In this document: in pieces, positions 1 through 11,120 of the stretch
Position numbering within the stretch: position 1 is the stretch's first letter
Layout: each line of letters begins with the position of its first letter
From: Cenococcum geophilum 1.58
Lineage: Eukaryota; Ascomycota; Dothideomycetes; Gloniales; Gloniaceae
NCBI GenBank assembly: GCA_001692895.1
Contig: KV748180.1
Span: forward strand, 434,001 to 498,000
DNA: 64,000 nt
Direction of reading: 5' to 3'
Notes under the pieces: generated by a model
Told to the model about the DNA's origin: nothing
Seen by the model: only the letters and a program-made list of their open reading frames with translations
Databases searched by the model: none
Made by a program: the position numbers and the translations under genes

Positions 1-693
1 GTCTAGTTGATTAAGGACTGGAGATTTGAGACACGAAGAAGCTGTGTCGAAGATGAGATTTGAGTCAATATCCACCGATGAGGATCTCTTAAAATTTTCA
101 TCGTCGTTAGCATGATCTCTCGTTTGCTAGAGTGTATGGATGGGGTAACCTACCAGTGAAATTGGGGTTTCATTCAATATCTTGGCTCGCATTTGGTTAA
201 CAATCTCCAACTCTCCAGAAAGACAAACGTTGGTGACAAGTGCTCTTAACGGTCCCCGTTGTAAGCCGGGCAGCGGCTTTGGCTCCGACGAGACCACGAC
301 AGCCTGTATACGCCCATCGCTACTCTCACTCATCTCCCTGCATAGATTCCGTAGGTTCTCGACGTTCTGGGCATGCACGGGAAGCTTGTGGTTTGGAATG
401 CCTTCTGCCGTGCCTTCCGGATGGGTCCATCGTGCTTTTGCCCCAGGGCTGGCGTACATTATATCGTCGACATCAGGGCCAGCGAGGTTGGAGGAGAAAG
501 GGACATTGAAGGACAGGTTGACCTGGGTGCCCGGCGGGATAGCTGGGGGAACAGCAGAGGCACCAGAAGGGCGCTTGATGGGGGTTGTTACTGGCAAATC
601 GTTGTGTGATCGGGACATGCCAAAGCCTATCGAGGGCGTCATTTTCTCCCATCCATGGCGGGCAGAACCTGTGAAGTTTGATATTTTGTGCAT
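1..693 (-). CDS. KH-domain-type RNA-binding protein, 5' part (partial)
   Basis: The gene starts at the ATG at 693 and runs off the left edge. Exon 1 is 154-693 (180 codons). A 66-nt intron (88-153) has a GTAGGT donor, a GCTAAC branch site and an AAG acceptor. Exon 2 continues in frame from 87 to 1. The N-terminus is Pro/Ser-rich. It is followed by a conserved block near residues 95-180 (HKLPVHAQNVENLRNLCREM, then a Pro-Gly-Leu-Gln stretch and ILNETPISL) that I associate with fungal KH-domain proteins of the yeast YLL032C type, proposed to bind RNA. The KH repeats themselves would lie outside the window. The family call is from memory of conserved segments and is moderately sure; the exon structure is better supported. 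Confidence 0.6.
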
Positions 694-1977
694 TGTTTGG
701 AGGTCGCCCTAGGTGAAGTCGGGCGAAGAAGTTGTTGAGCGGAGGGAGGAAGTCGTTGGTCGTGGGTCGTGGTGCAAGGCTGAAGGTCGACGCAGAAGGC
801 GGATTTGGCGAGCGAGTTGGAGGTGGGATTTGCCGGGGGCTGCAACCACGGACTAAGGAAGACCAGTGGGAGGGCAGAACCCAGATTTCAAAGCCGCCTG
901 GACGGGGCAATAACCCGACGTCGTCTTACCGAACACACTGGGGGACGGCTGCGCACACTCTAACCCGCCGTATCAGATGTTCAATATGTATGAGGAATGC
1001 GAGGACACGATTTGTGTGCTCTGGCCTCTCTCTGGAGTTTTTCTGGATGCTATCGGTGGCAGCTGCAACCGCTTGTTTGGAGGCTGATGGCGGTTGAGGA
1101 TGCAACTCTCTGACGAGGAGACCGATCGAAGCAGCATGAGTGGCTGGATGCGCGCTGGGGCTGCGAGACACTTTCAACCGCCACGGCCGGACAGGGAAAT
1201 GCCTCAGCTGAGGGCCTTGACGTCGACCTCGAAAGGATATCCCTTGATTCCCTTCACGCCTGAAGAAGATAAAGGGGAGCTTAGCACACGATAGGTGGGG
1301 CACAGATCTGATGATGCAACTACGAAGTCAAAGCCTCAAGGACGAGAGGGTGTGCAACAGGGATAGGCCGGCGCTGGAGGGCATTAGAGAGTCTGGATGG
1401 AGACCGAGGCCGTGAATGATGACTACTCTAAAGTATTCCGGCCACTTTTGACCGCTTTTGACCACTTTGACCGCTTTCACCACTTTCATCACCTCCACTG
1501 CTGTTCACACACTGCATGGGCATTCTCTCTGCCCGCATGGCTTCATGTCCACTTCGCTGGAGCGCGAGTGTGACCTCAACGATCTCGGGGTGTGGCCGCC
1601 GTTGCATGCAGGGAAAATGGACTTGGACTTGGGAGCTGAGGTTCAATCCATGTGGAAACTCATTTCGGGGGTTGCAGGGCGGTGCAGCGCAGTAAGCAGT
1701 GGGAGGGAGTGTTGACGTGGGCAGAGGCTGATGGGCATAACCCCTGGAACACGCACTTTCGGGCGTTTTCGATGGTTTTTGCGCCCTGCACAGCTTTGCC
1801 CGGCTTACACAGCTCTTCTGCATGCTGAGTGGTCTATTTGGCCCTCCTAAATGCATTTTTGCCTGTGGGTGGGGCGGGCGGAATTCTACCCGATTCTCTG
1901 ACCCTACTATCGAGACGTAGCAATCATCGTATGGCGTGAACGGCTCCCACCCTTGGCCGCTCGTTCCGGAGTACGAG
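694..1977. other. Intergenic region with no convincing gene
   Basis: This stretch lies upstream of the KH-type gene and holds its promoter. Overlapping open frames exist on both strands because it is fairly GC-rich, but none has a recognisable domain, coding-like composition or splice structure. I see nothing further in it. Confidence 0.5.
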
Positions 1978-2315
1978 CAGTCAAACCTCCTTAATACGAT
2001 ATGGGGTATATAACGATATCCTCTGCATTACGATCTACACCCCTTGATCAAGCCTTTTTGGTGTAATATTACGATAATCTGACTTTTGACAATGTCGTTA
2101 AGCACCTACCACCAATATCGGTATAACCAGTAGAGAATTTGTATGGGAGAGGGCCCTATTTGGCTCGCGAGGTAGATATCCTAAGCCTTTTTAGGTATTA
2201 AGATCCTCTTTTTCCTACTTATTCAACTAACACGTGACTCTTGATATAACAATACCATTGGTATTACGATACGCTCGCCCGAACAAACGGTATTGTAACT
2301 AAAGAGATTTGACTG
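1978..2315. mobile_element. MITE-like element, 338 bp
   Basis: The left end begins CAGTCAAACCTCCTTAATAC. The reverse complement of the right end begins CAGTCAAATCTCTTTAGTTA, so the termini are imperfect inverted repeats. The interior is AT-rich with recurring TTACGATA/ATAACGATA motifs and has no coding capacity. CAGTCAAA-type termini are common in fungal pogo-like DNA transposons. A flanking TA is visible on the right only, so the target duplication is not confirmed. Bases 2316-2798 next to it show no gene. Confidence 0.5.
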
Positions 2316-2798
2316 TACTAAGATAGGGGCTTATGTAGAAGCTGTTGAGCCTCTTGTGGACACCAAGCTTGAGCTGCACGCACCAAAACTGCAAAAAAAA
2401 ACTGCTACGATCTGCTGCACAATCACTTTCGTCATCAACGTCACCCGCCTAGTCCTCGTGTCGCCCAAGTCTGGCAGGCTCTGGCATGCTCACTTTCTTG
2501 CTTCAATCCTTGGCCTTGGTTGGCGTACAAAATAATATTGTTTTGGTTTGCTACTGGCTATGACGCGCAACCAGAGAACCCTCTTCGAGCAACCTTCAAA
2601 TACCCAGACACTGCCCTTGACCCTGGGCCACCATCTCCGTGTCCATGTCCACATCAGCCACCAGTCTACTAACCACCAATAGCGGAACAATGCTCTCTAT
2701 AACCTACACACAGAGTAATAAAACAAGAAGCTAGGCCAACCCTCACTGGCATAGTACTACAATGAATACCCAAGGTTCAAGGAATGTGATAGTATTTC

Positions 2799-5426
2799 TC
2801 AGTAACGATAGCTCACTCTCCTCATTTCCCCACCGTACGGATCCTGTGCGACCTCGATAGGCCTCTCAAGCCCATCGTCAACGAAGCGCCTTTGTTGCGG
2901 CACGGGAGCGTAGGCATATCGGCGATCATCCAGAGGAACATATGGGTCCCCTTGGACACTAACCTCTCGATATCGCTGAACAGGTGGGTCGGCACGCCTT
3001 ACGTAACCGGGCTGGACGCTTTCATGACGGGTCGTGATGTATTCGTTTGGTGCCTCTCGCCTCACTACCTCCGGACGAACGCTGAACGATCTTGTCACGT
3101 ACTCACGTGGTGGCGCCATTTCCTCATAGTGCACCAGTGGCCGTCTCTCCACGACCTCGCGGATTGGCGCATACTCGGCTTCGGCCGGGCGTAATGAATA
3201 CTCTCTCTGTCGGTAAGATCGAGGTTCTACCACCTCAATGTCTGGTTGCTCGACGTATCTCCGTGCTGGTGGCGGAAGCATCCTCTGCAGAGCCTCCTCT
3301 TCTTCGTATGGGTCAACTACTCGGGCAGGTGCATGTACAGCAGGTTCCCGCGCAATAGCCCGTTCGTAGTACGGCTCAACATCAACACGCCTGCTAGGCG
3401 GTGCAACTGATTCTCTTAACTCCATGGCGGTTGGCGCAGCATAGTATTTATTGCCATACTGGTCAACCACGACTTGTCTTGGAGGAGGCCCCATCGCAAC
3501 AGGAGTGTGAGCTCTTGGTAAGTACTGTTCTGTGACATGAACAGGTGATCGTGATCGTTCGCGGGCATACCGAGGTGCTGCTGATGGACGGACTGATCCC
3601 TCGCGATAGATCGGTTGCGGGGCCGGCCGGTCAGCAAATGCATAAGATGCGGCGCGAACATGGCGGTTATCAGAGGGTGGATAGAGTATGGGCTCAGGTA
3701 CTGTAGGGGAAAAAGGGCGCCTAGCATATTGGAGACTAGCGACTCGCCTCAAGTCCTGATCATCACGCTCCGGTCTCCGATGCGTCGTGCGTGAAGGCAC
3801 TCGGACTACAGTTGGAGATATTGGTTCCTCAATATGTCTGTACGCCCGTGGTAATGGCTCCTGCTCTCTGTAGTAAACGGGTTGTGCCCGAGTCTCTCTT
3901 GCTGAGACGATCTCAACGTCATCTGGTAACTGCCGTATCACTCTCTGTCTGCTAGGCTGAGGGTCCGAGAAGCTTGCGAATGGAGGCGGGGAAGTCGGTT
4001 CTTCTTTAATATAGGGCTCCGGAGATCGTGCAACGCGTTTGTTCCCAGCGCGACCGCGTTTTTCGCTGTTATCGGGATCCCTCCTTCGTTTTCGAGGGTT
4101 ACGTATGCTCTGCTGAGGAGCGGCAGGGCTTTGTCTCCTCGAAGTTCTGGGAGATGCATGATCGGCGCGACTGGAACTAGCATGATCATTCGATTTGTTG
4201 TCATCAGGTCTAGGAGATGCATAACCTCGTCTGCTTTCTTGTTGGCCATTTCGACGGCCTTGGTCGATTTTAGGAACCTTTGTGAAAGCAAGCGGAGATA
4301 CACGAGCTGGCTGAGGAGCCACGGGCGATCGAATATGATTCCTGATGACTGGTACTGCAGGAGAAGTAGGAGAGGGAGGTCTGTTATAGCCATACCCGTT
4401 TACACCACCAGATTGTTCTACACCACCGCTCTGTCCCTGCAACCTGTTGTACTCCGTTTGGTGGGACCCTTCTGTTTGTGGACCTGTTGTGAATGCATCT
4501 GCGGCCGGTGGTGGTGAGTATTCAGACTCTTCTCTCTCATCGCGGGATATTTCTGGAGCCGTTGTGTAGAAATGGAGATCGTCAGCTGGTTCATACTGAT
4601 CCTCGTCTTGTAGATTCGTGAATGACTGGTTTTCGAGAGTTTTTTTCGAAGCACTAGTTTCGTTGTTTTGAACTCTGCCCTGTGATATTACAGCTCCAGC
4701 TGCATCAGCACCGTCGACATTTTGTGTTTCAACATCCTCCGAAGACGAACTGTTTGCTTGACTAGAGTAATACGAATTCTCATCGAATGAATCACTGCCG
4801 TCGCTGTTGCGATTAGCGCTGGTTTGCAAACCTGAGATTGGTTTTACGAGCTCCAAAGCTTTGGCTAGAAGTTCATCCACATCAAAACGTGCTTCGGTAG
4901 CTAAGGCTAAATCGCTGTCGCGAGATTGGCCCCTCTTGTCAACCTGATCCTTGATTGCACGTTCTATCCGCTGCCGTTTGAGCTGCAATTCGGCTCTCAC
5001 AAGGTCATCGGATTTTGTAAGAAGTACAGGGTCGATGCTGGAAGAGGGTTTCGCTGAAAAGGGTCGCTGCCCATTTGGCAGCTGTGGAACGAAAGGGGCT
5101 GTAGGCTGGTAAAAATATGAGGGAGTATCCGGGTATGAAGGGGTGTGGAGGCTCGAGGCAGCCCCATTGGCAGTTCCGTTAGTCGTAGGTTTGTATGAGG
5201 AGGAAGGAATATTCTGAACGGGACGCGGTGCAACCTGTTCTAATACGGAGTCAGGGAGTTTGATCCGGGGATGTTTGCCAGCAAACACTTCATCTTGAAG
5301 CTGGAAAAGCTTCTCGTAGAAGTCAGCATAGCGACGAGTCTCAGAGGACATGTCGCTGTTGCCGTTCAGAAGCGGCGCTGCTGCGACCCCCGAGGACATT
5401 GCGCGACACGAACTGGTCCTTCGCAA
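2799..5426 (-). CDS. Large disordered conserved fungal protein, function unknown
   Basis: This is one uninterrupted 875-codon frame. I do not recognise a named family. Residues 25-55 (including RRYADFYEKLFQLQDEVF) look like a short folded helical segment. The rest is low-complexity: Ser/Asn-rich around 200-230, a basic KRRRDPDNSEKRGR patch that could be a nuclear localisation signal, and an Arg/Tyr/Pro-rich C-terminal third ending RRVSYRY. That third carries a loose repeated motif of the form R-E-x-S-V/L-R/Q-P (REGSVRP, REYSLRP, RSFSVRP, RHESVQP, REVSVQG). A second in-frame ATG at 5399 (MSSGVAAAP) could be the true start. It is divergent from the 5'-nucleotidase gene, with 390 bp between them. 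A nuclear or scaffold role is inference only. Confidence 0.75.
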   Translation of the reverse strand: MRRTSSCRAMSSGVAAAPLLNGNSDMSSETRRYADFYEKLFQLQDEVFAGKHPRIKLPDSVLEQVAPRPVQNIPSSSYKPTTNGTANGAASSLHTPSYPDTPSYFYQPTAPFVPQLPNGQRPFSAKPSSSIDPVLLTKSDDLVRAELQLKRQRIERAIKDQVDKRGQSRDSDLALATEARFDVDELLAKALELVKPISGLQTSANRNSDGSDSFDENSYYSSQANSSSSEDVETQNVDGADAAGAVISQGRVQNNETSASKKTLENQSFTNLQDEDQYEPADDLHFYTTAPEISRDEREESEYSPPPAADAFTTGPQTEGSHQTEYNRLQGQSGGVEQSGGVNGYGYNRPPSPTSPAVPVIRNHIRSPVAPQPARVSPLAFTKVPKIDQGRRNGQQESRRGYASPRPDDNKSNDHASSSRADHASPRTSRRQSPAAPQQSIRNPRKRRRDPDNSEKRGRAGNKRVARSPEPYIKEEPTSPPPFASFSDPQPSRQRVIRQLPDDVEIVSARETRAQPVYYREQEPLPRAYRHIEEPISPTVVRVPSRTTHRRPERDDQDLRRVASLQYARRPFSPTVPEPILYPPSDNRHVRAASYAFADRPAPQPIYREGSVRPSAAPRYARERSRSPVHVTEQYLPRAHTPVAMGPPPRQVVVDQYGNKYYAAPTAMELRESVAPPSRRVDVEPYYERAIAREPAVHAPARVVDPYEEEEALQRMLPPPARRYVEQPDIEVVEPRSYRQREYSLRPAEAEYAPIREVVERRPLVHYEEMAPPREYVTRSFSVRPEVVRREAPNEYITTRHESVQPGYVRRADPPVQRYREVSVQGDPYVPLDDRRYAYAPVPQQRRFVDDGLERPIEVAQDPYGGEMRRVSYRY

Positions 5427-5816
5427 TGTCCGTCGTGGCTTTTATTTTTCCTAGAGGCAAGCGCCTCGTCAATCAAAGATTCGATGCTAAATATTACTGC
5501 GAGTAAGGCGCATGATGGCCAGTAAATTGTGGACGACGATGAAAGTGAGCGAGAGGTCGGGTGTTGGAGAAGGACAGGGTCGAGTCGACTGATGAGGTTG
5601 AAGCTCTTTCCCGAGTCGTGCCAAGGCCTTCTAGCCAGGGTTAGCCAAATAGTTCACCTGGGAGTCGAAACCATCTTCACAGTAACAACCAACCAAGACA
5701 TATCAAAGGCGCTTAAATCTTTTCGTGGCATGCCTTATTTTTATGCAACTCTAAGGTATCTCGTATTTTGGATTTTTTTCTTTTCGGCTTTGGTGTCTTC
5801 TTCTATAGACTTCATA
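5427..5816. promoter_or_regulatory. Shared divergent upstream region
   Basis: These 390 bp separate the start codons of two divergently transcribed genes, the disordered protein on the minus strand and the 5'-nucleotidase on the plus strand. They must hold both promoters. No specific factor site stands out. Confidence 0.45.
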
Positions 5817-6816
5817 ATGAGCGACATGACTCAGAAGCCGGTCTTCTTTTTTGATATTGACAACTGCGTATGCAACAACTTCTGCAATATATCCTTCACC
5901 TATACTAACATGGCATTCAGTTGTATCCTAAGAGTCTGTCCTTCTTGCATGTTTATTTCTGGTTGTATCTTTGCGTTCTGACTCTATTTAGGTACAAGGG
6001 TGGCAAACCTGATGACAGACCTTATTGGTATGATTTCTCTATCTGCGGTTCCATTCACAGTAATCTCCTCGTATTCCTTTCTAATGTACATGTCTTTTCC
6101 ACGTCGCAACTCCTTTTACGTTCTGGTCTTATATTTCCCAGACAAATACTTCGAAACACACCTATCTCTATCACAAAAAGATGCCAACGAGCTTCATTTC
6201 AAGTACCACAGGGAGTACGGTCTGGCAATCGAAGGTCTGGTTCGCCACCACAAGGTTGATGCCCTCGAGTACAATCGCAAAGTAGATGATGCGTTGCCGC
6301 TCGAAGATGTCATCAAACCCAACCCTTCGCTACACAAACTGCTCGAGGATATTGACCGTAGCAAGGTGCGTCTATGGTTATTCACAAATGCATATATTAC
6401 GCACGGAAAGAGGGTGATCCGATTATTGGAAGTCGAGGATCTTTTTGAAGGGATCACCTATTGCGATTATGGCGCGGAAGACATCGTGTGCAAGCCGCAC
6501 ACAAACATGTTTATGAAGGCCATGCAGGAGGCTGGAGTCCAATCTCCGCAAGGCTGCTATTTCGTAGGCAGGTGCTCCCACAATACAGTGTCTTGCAACG
6601 GCATCTGAAGAGAAGGATGACTTACTGTAACGTCCAGATGATTCCTACAACAATGCAAAGGCTGCACAGGCTCTGGGCTGGACAGCAGTTCATCTCCTAG
6701 ATCATTCGGATCCGGATCCAGCCCATCAAGCAAGCCAGTACCAGATAAGAGATCTTGAAGAGTTAAGAGATATATTTCCGCAATTCTTTAAATCACCGGT
6801 TGGCGAATTGAAGTAG
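5817..6816 (+). CDS. SDT1: Pyrimidine 5'-nucleotidase, HAD superfamily (SDT1/PHM8 type)
   Basis: The enzyme dephosphorylates nucleoside 5'-monophosphates in nucleotide turnover and is probably cytosolic. Five exons give 234 aa: 5817-5867, 5921-5933, 5992-6027, 6142-6567 and 6638-6816. HAD motif I is FFFDIDNC at residues 10-17. The cap region (SLSQKDANELHFKY, GLAIEGLVRHHKVD) and motif II (LWLFTNA) follow, then CKPH for the motif III lysine. Motif IV is the DDS that forms only after the last splice. Exon 2 is just 13 nt. The last intron starts GCAGGT and ends CCAG, a GC-AG intron; the alternative GT donor 4 nt downstream gives a stop. ATG 5817 is preferred because it puts the N-terminus just before motif I, as in relatives. 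SDT1 versus PHM8 cannot be separated here. Confidence 0.9.
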
Positions 6817-7225
6817 CAGATGGTAAACTTCGGATTGGTCAGAATATTGAGTGAGACATTATCTTCTGTATATCCTCTCACTTTCACGGCCTATTCTCTC
6901 TGGTATCGAAGCATATAGAACAGGGTGTTTTAGAAATCGTTTTCATGACTTGCATAAACCAGGTAGAGAATTAGAATTAGAATCTGAAGGAATAATATAG
7001 GATATGACCTGTACGCAACCCTCGGATGGCATGATGTCTTCAGGGATCTACCCTGATTTCTTGCATAGAAGATTCTCTCGCCTCCTTTTCAGACATAGTC
7101 CTTGGCGGGCTCCACTATCGATAAACCCAACTAGCAGCCTTGCACCCGGGCAGCTACCAGCTCCTAACACCACCTACTATACTTCTACATATGAATACGT
7201 ACTCACCACCTCAATCACCCATCTA
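6817..7225. other. Intergenic region
   Basis: It holds the 3' end of the nucleotidase transcript and the promoter of the next gene. The reading frame of the next gene is open upstream to an ATG at 7004. That extension is poor in charged residues and lacks the family's features, so I treat it as untranslated. Confidence 0.4.
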
Positions 7226-7978
7226 ATGCCCCCGCCCACCCCAAAATACTTCCAACTAGCCATGTCCCCCGCCGCCCCGCCGCCCTCCTCAACCCCCAAG
7301 CCCAAACGAACTCCCCTCCTCCGCCTCGAGCTGCGCGACCTCTCACAACCCGGCGCACAATCCTTCCTCTCCTCCCTCTCCGCCCCCACCGCACTCGAAG
7401 AAGCCGTCGCCGGCGTGCTCTCCTACCTCTACCGCGGCCTGCCCCGGCACTGCATCCCGCCCACGCGCTCCGTGACGCTGGTCCTGCGCTCGATGCCCGG
7501 CGTCGCCTACACCACCGGCAAGGACCTTGACGACGACCACAAGGAGATCCACTTCTCGACCGACTATATCGCGGGCGTGCCGGAGTCGCGCCGCAGGGCC
7601 GAGATGCTAGGCGTCATCCGTCACGAGATGGTGCACTGCTGGCAGTGGAACGCGTTGGGCACCGCGCCGGGCGGGCTGATTGAGGGCATTGCCGACTGGG
7701 TACGTCTACGGAGCGGGCTTGTGCCGCCGCATTGGAAGCAGGAGAGTGATGGCGATTGGGACGCTGGGTACCAGCATACGGGGTATTTCCTGGAGTATTT
7801 GGAGAAGAGGTTTGGGGAGGGAAGTGTGAGGCGTGTTAATGAGGCGTTGAGGGAGCAGAAGTATGAGGAGGAGTCGTTTTGGGAAGACTTGTTTAGCGAG
7901 AAGGTGGGGAAGCTGTGGGAGGATTATGGGGAGAGTTTTGGGAAAGAGAAATTAGAAGAGAAGAAGCAAAAGTCGTAA
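7226..7978 (+). CDS. Plant basic secretory protein-type zinc peptidase (PF04450 type)
   Basis: A single-exon gene of 250 aa from the ATG at 7226. The family is a group of putative metallopeptidases found in plants, bacteria and fungi. The zinc-binding helix HEMVHCWQW is at about residue 133 and is followed by GGLIEGIADWVRL, which supplies the conserved acidic residue, and by WDAGYQHTGYFLEYLEKRFG. The start of the conserved region, LRLELRDLSQPGAQSFL, sits near residue 33. There is no clear signal peptide from this start, which suggests an intracellular protein. An in-frame ATG at 7262 is possible, as is a longer form from 7004. The coding region is strikingly C-rich at third positions in its first half. 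Substrate unknown. Confidence 0.85.
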   Translation: MPPPTPKYFQLAMSPAAPPPSSTPKPKRTPLLRLELRDLSQPGAQSFLSSLSAPTALEEAVAGVLSYLYRGLPRHCIPPTRSVTLVLRSMPGVAYTTGKDLDDDHKEIHFSTDYIAGVPESRRRAEMLGVIRHEMVHCWQWNALGTAPGGLIEGIADWVRLRSGLVPPHWKQESDGDWDAGYQHTGYFLEYLEKRFGEGSVRRVNEALREQKYEEESFWEDLFSEKVGKLWEDYGESFGKEKLEEKKQKS

Positions 7979-9858
7979 GATGGAAATACAAAGATGATGA
8001 GGCAAATAAGGAGCCATAGATCACTTCTACATCCGCTGGTTAGCCTTGAAACGGGATGATGACGAGTAGAGGGTATATCCATGTTTGGAAAGGCCATGCA
8101 TTGTCGAGGAGCAACTTTCTAAGGCCCATTTGACACAATCTACCTCCCACCGTACTGAATAGAAGATATATCCCTATCATACCGTTGGTCACCGATACCA
8201 GATGATATTATCTCCTTAGCTCTGTAGGCATCTACGCCTGAGCTATCGTACCTCCAGCACCAATGAAAGCTGTTGGTAGCTCTCCAAAACCAAACCATAG
8301 CTAGGTATAGCCAGGGGCAGATCTTCCGAGGACGGATATGCTAAGAAAGAGATACTCGGCTCAAAACGGCAGGTTGTAGGAACCCCATTCCGGGCGTGTT
8401 GCAGCAGGATCTTATCACAGATTTTCTAGAGACTCTAGTTACAAATTTAGTCAGGGCTAATCTAGATAATTATCAAGACCGCAGGAATGGTATGTCTGTC
8501 ATATGTCGAATCCGGTCCAATGGTTGACACAAGTGATTAATATTCCTTTGCAGGGTCCTAACGCTGTTGACCGGGGTCCGATTCTAGGACCAACTCGCTC
8601 GGTAAGTGTGAAGAGAAGGGCTAAAGGCTGATTAAATTGTGGTAAAGGATCATTAGTCACCAATCCTGCAAGACTAGAATGATCGGGTTAGCTCCACGCG
8701 CAGACGGGAAGATTGATCTTGGCGATCAAACAGTATAATTTCATACCTTTTTAAGTGCCAAGCACGACCATTTTAACGTATTTCTACCTATTTTAGGTAT
8801 AATTCTATACAGAATGGGTATAATTCCGCGCAGTTTGATTGGCACAATCAACACGCACTTACAACAAGACGCAAAGAGGTGGTGTAGTTGCCGTATGCAC
8901 TGATATTGATCAGTGGTTGCGGAAAGGCCCTGCAAAGCTCAGCTAGCTAATTGTGGCTGATCCGAAGCTTCCGGGCTGTCTTCCACAGCTGAGCTGCGGG
9001 ATTATCCACCCCTATATGATTGGGGTACGCAAATCGAGTGTTCATTTTGCATACAGGATTCATTAGGACGCCGGAGGAATGGGATGATCATGAGTCACGA
9101 TGCTGACAATATTACTCAACCGTGCGGCTCTGTCTAATACACTACTGCTCCCTTATTTGTTTGGAGAAGAGCCTTGCTATTAAAGAGGTATTTCTGTCGG
9201 AACAAGCACCAAGTTCCTTGAGGTCCTGCAGTATCCCTTGACCGTTAATTCGCGTCCAACGGTTATCGATAAAAACTAGCCAATCAACCGAGCTGAATCT
9301 AACGCTCGTACTGAGGAATATAAAGCTTTTGATTTTATAGTAATTTAATATACACGCCCAATTTTAGGAGTTAAGTCGCTCGATATGAGGTTGCTAGCAC
9401 TTGTCCTTCCTGTAGAACCTTATTTTGGGTTATAGTGTATGTAATTAATTAATGGAATCTATAGGTGTACGCGTTGTTTTGACATGGGTGTTCGTGCACG
9501 GACCACTTACTCGTGGGACGGTGACGGGTCAAGGGATACCGATGTTACGGCCGTAGGATCACGGCTTCCAAGCTGAAGAATCCTTTGGATTCTGAAGCGA
9601 TTGGCTGCGCCTTGCCCTGCTCAGGGAAATTGCTGTGAGTTATGGTAATACTAGCGCTGAGACTAGCAGATGGAATCGGCTTACTGTATGTGGCATCCAT
9701 GTGCATTCTTGTGGAGGCCTTGGAGGGTTTCTCAGGTCGTGAATACCTCGTAAAGACTGCCTTTATAACACTACATGAGGCACTTAATACCCGCAGGATC
9801 GGGCCACAAAAGAACAATTTGCTAGTTTTTTAGATTACATTATTATTATCACGCTAAT
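7979..9858. other. Long intergenic region with repeat debris
   Basis: These 1.9 kb contain no gene I can support. A degenerate copy of a short inverted-repeat element lies at about 8731-8886 (listed separately). A small open frame at 9642-9833 lacks recognisable features and codon character. AT content rises towards 9300-9450. Confidence 0.45.
8731..8886. repeat. Degenerate copy of the 17.5-kb MITE-like repeat
   Basis: The segment ATTTTAGGTATAATTCTATA and its surroundings align with 17468-17623. The right ends match well (CGCACTTACAAC..AGGTGGTGTAG). The left terminus here is eroded and its inverted repeat is no longer recognisable. It has no coding capacity. Confidence 0.6.
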
Positions 9859-10911
9859 ATGAATATCAAGAACTTCCACATTATATCTCTCTTCCTCCCT
9901 CTCGCCACCCTTATCCTTCTTGGTTCAGCCAAAAACCACACCTCCCAGGCTTCCCGGAACCTCGCCACCATCAAAGCCATCTACAACTTGACTGTATTCC
10001 CGAACAACGTCCCCTTCATCACGCAGGGCTTCTCCGCGATTCCTGCCGGCCTCTTCAATGCCAACGCGACGGGCCGCGTGTCGCCATTAGGCAACTTTAG
10101 TGGCTTTGAGGAGAGCGCAGAGTACTTTTTCGGGCTAGCGCCGACGCCGCAAGCGCCTTTCTATGCGGCGTTCGCAACTGCGGATGTGGTTGAGTTTTCC
10201 AGCTGCGGAGATGTGGCGAGCAGCGTGGTGAGATTTGACGCAAGAGTTCTGAACCAGAGCAGGCCTGACTTCGGGAAACATGTGACGTATCTCAAGGAGG
10301 TGAGTTGTGCCGGGACAGCATCCGGTCTCAAGTTCAATTCCAGCTAGTTTCCTTGCTCATCTGAGTTCGAGGGATAGAGTTGACGCGCGGCGTTACTTTG
10401 ATCGTATTTGCTAACATGGTATTGTTGGCGATAGATTGCGTTCTGGAAATTTGACAAAGACGGCGCCGTCCTAGCCTACGACGCCTGGATCCCGAATCTC
10501 GCCCTCTTCGAGCTCTACTTTGGCGGCACGGCGCCTAAAGACTGCCCTTCGGCATATAATCCTGGCTCGCTCTCTATTGCGGTGCCAGTGGACGACAGCA
10601 TTCTGGGTCTGTGCGGGTCTATACAACAGCTGTGCACAGGGTCGAACCTCCAGTATAAGGATGTAGCTGAATGTGCGAACGTACTACACACCAAGCGATT
10701 TGGCATTGCGGATGAGCTATGGGGCGATGATGTCGTGTGTCGGTTCGTGCATGTGTTGTTGGCGAGGATCAGACCAGAGGTTCATTGTCCGCACGTTGGA
10801 CCAACGGGAGGCGGGAAATGTGTGGATGTGCAGTATGACCAGGTATATTTCGAGGATGATCAGGTGTTGTTCGGAGGGGTTGGAGATAATATCTTTATGT
10901 GTGGAAAATAA
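9859..10911 (+). CDS. Secreted fungal protein of unknown function
   Basis: Two exons, 9859-10299 and 10435-10911, give 305 aa. The 135-nt intron has GTGAGT, a TGCTAAC branch site and ATAG. Residues 1-24 (IISLFLPLATLILLGSA) form a signal peptide and several N-x-S/T sites follow, so secretion is likely. The second exon carries conserved-looking blocks: YDAWIPNLALFELYFGG, a Cys-containing helix, WGDDVVCRFVHVLLARIRP, CPHVGPTGGGKC and DDQVLFG. I recall similar hypothetical proteins in many ascomycetes but no named domain. Cysteines are mostly in the C-terminal half and could form disulfides. It stands alone between two intergenic regions. An enzyme or surface role cannot be assigned. Confidence 0.8.
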
Positions 10912-11120
10912 TCTCGAACAGGACCGCCTGACTGACTTTCGGAATAAATCAGGAATTGACACCGGTAGATTGAGTAATGGGCAAGAATCTTTGATATGAA
11001 ATAAAGACCCCAAACCGCAACCGTCATCGAGAAAAGACGATTTATAATGATGAAAGTCAAGATGCTGGAGAGATCGTTCATTAGAAACTTCGTAACCTCC
11101 TCTTTAAAATCTACACCTCT

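Noticed and set aside
182..1715. Several open frames of 60-190 codons on both strands
   Set aside because: They overlap each other and the KH-type exon, have no conserved motifs, and arise from GC-rich sequence.
9642..9833. Overlapping frames on both strands upstream of the secreted protein gene
   Set aside because: Short, without domain or signal features; likely chance.
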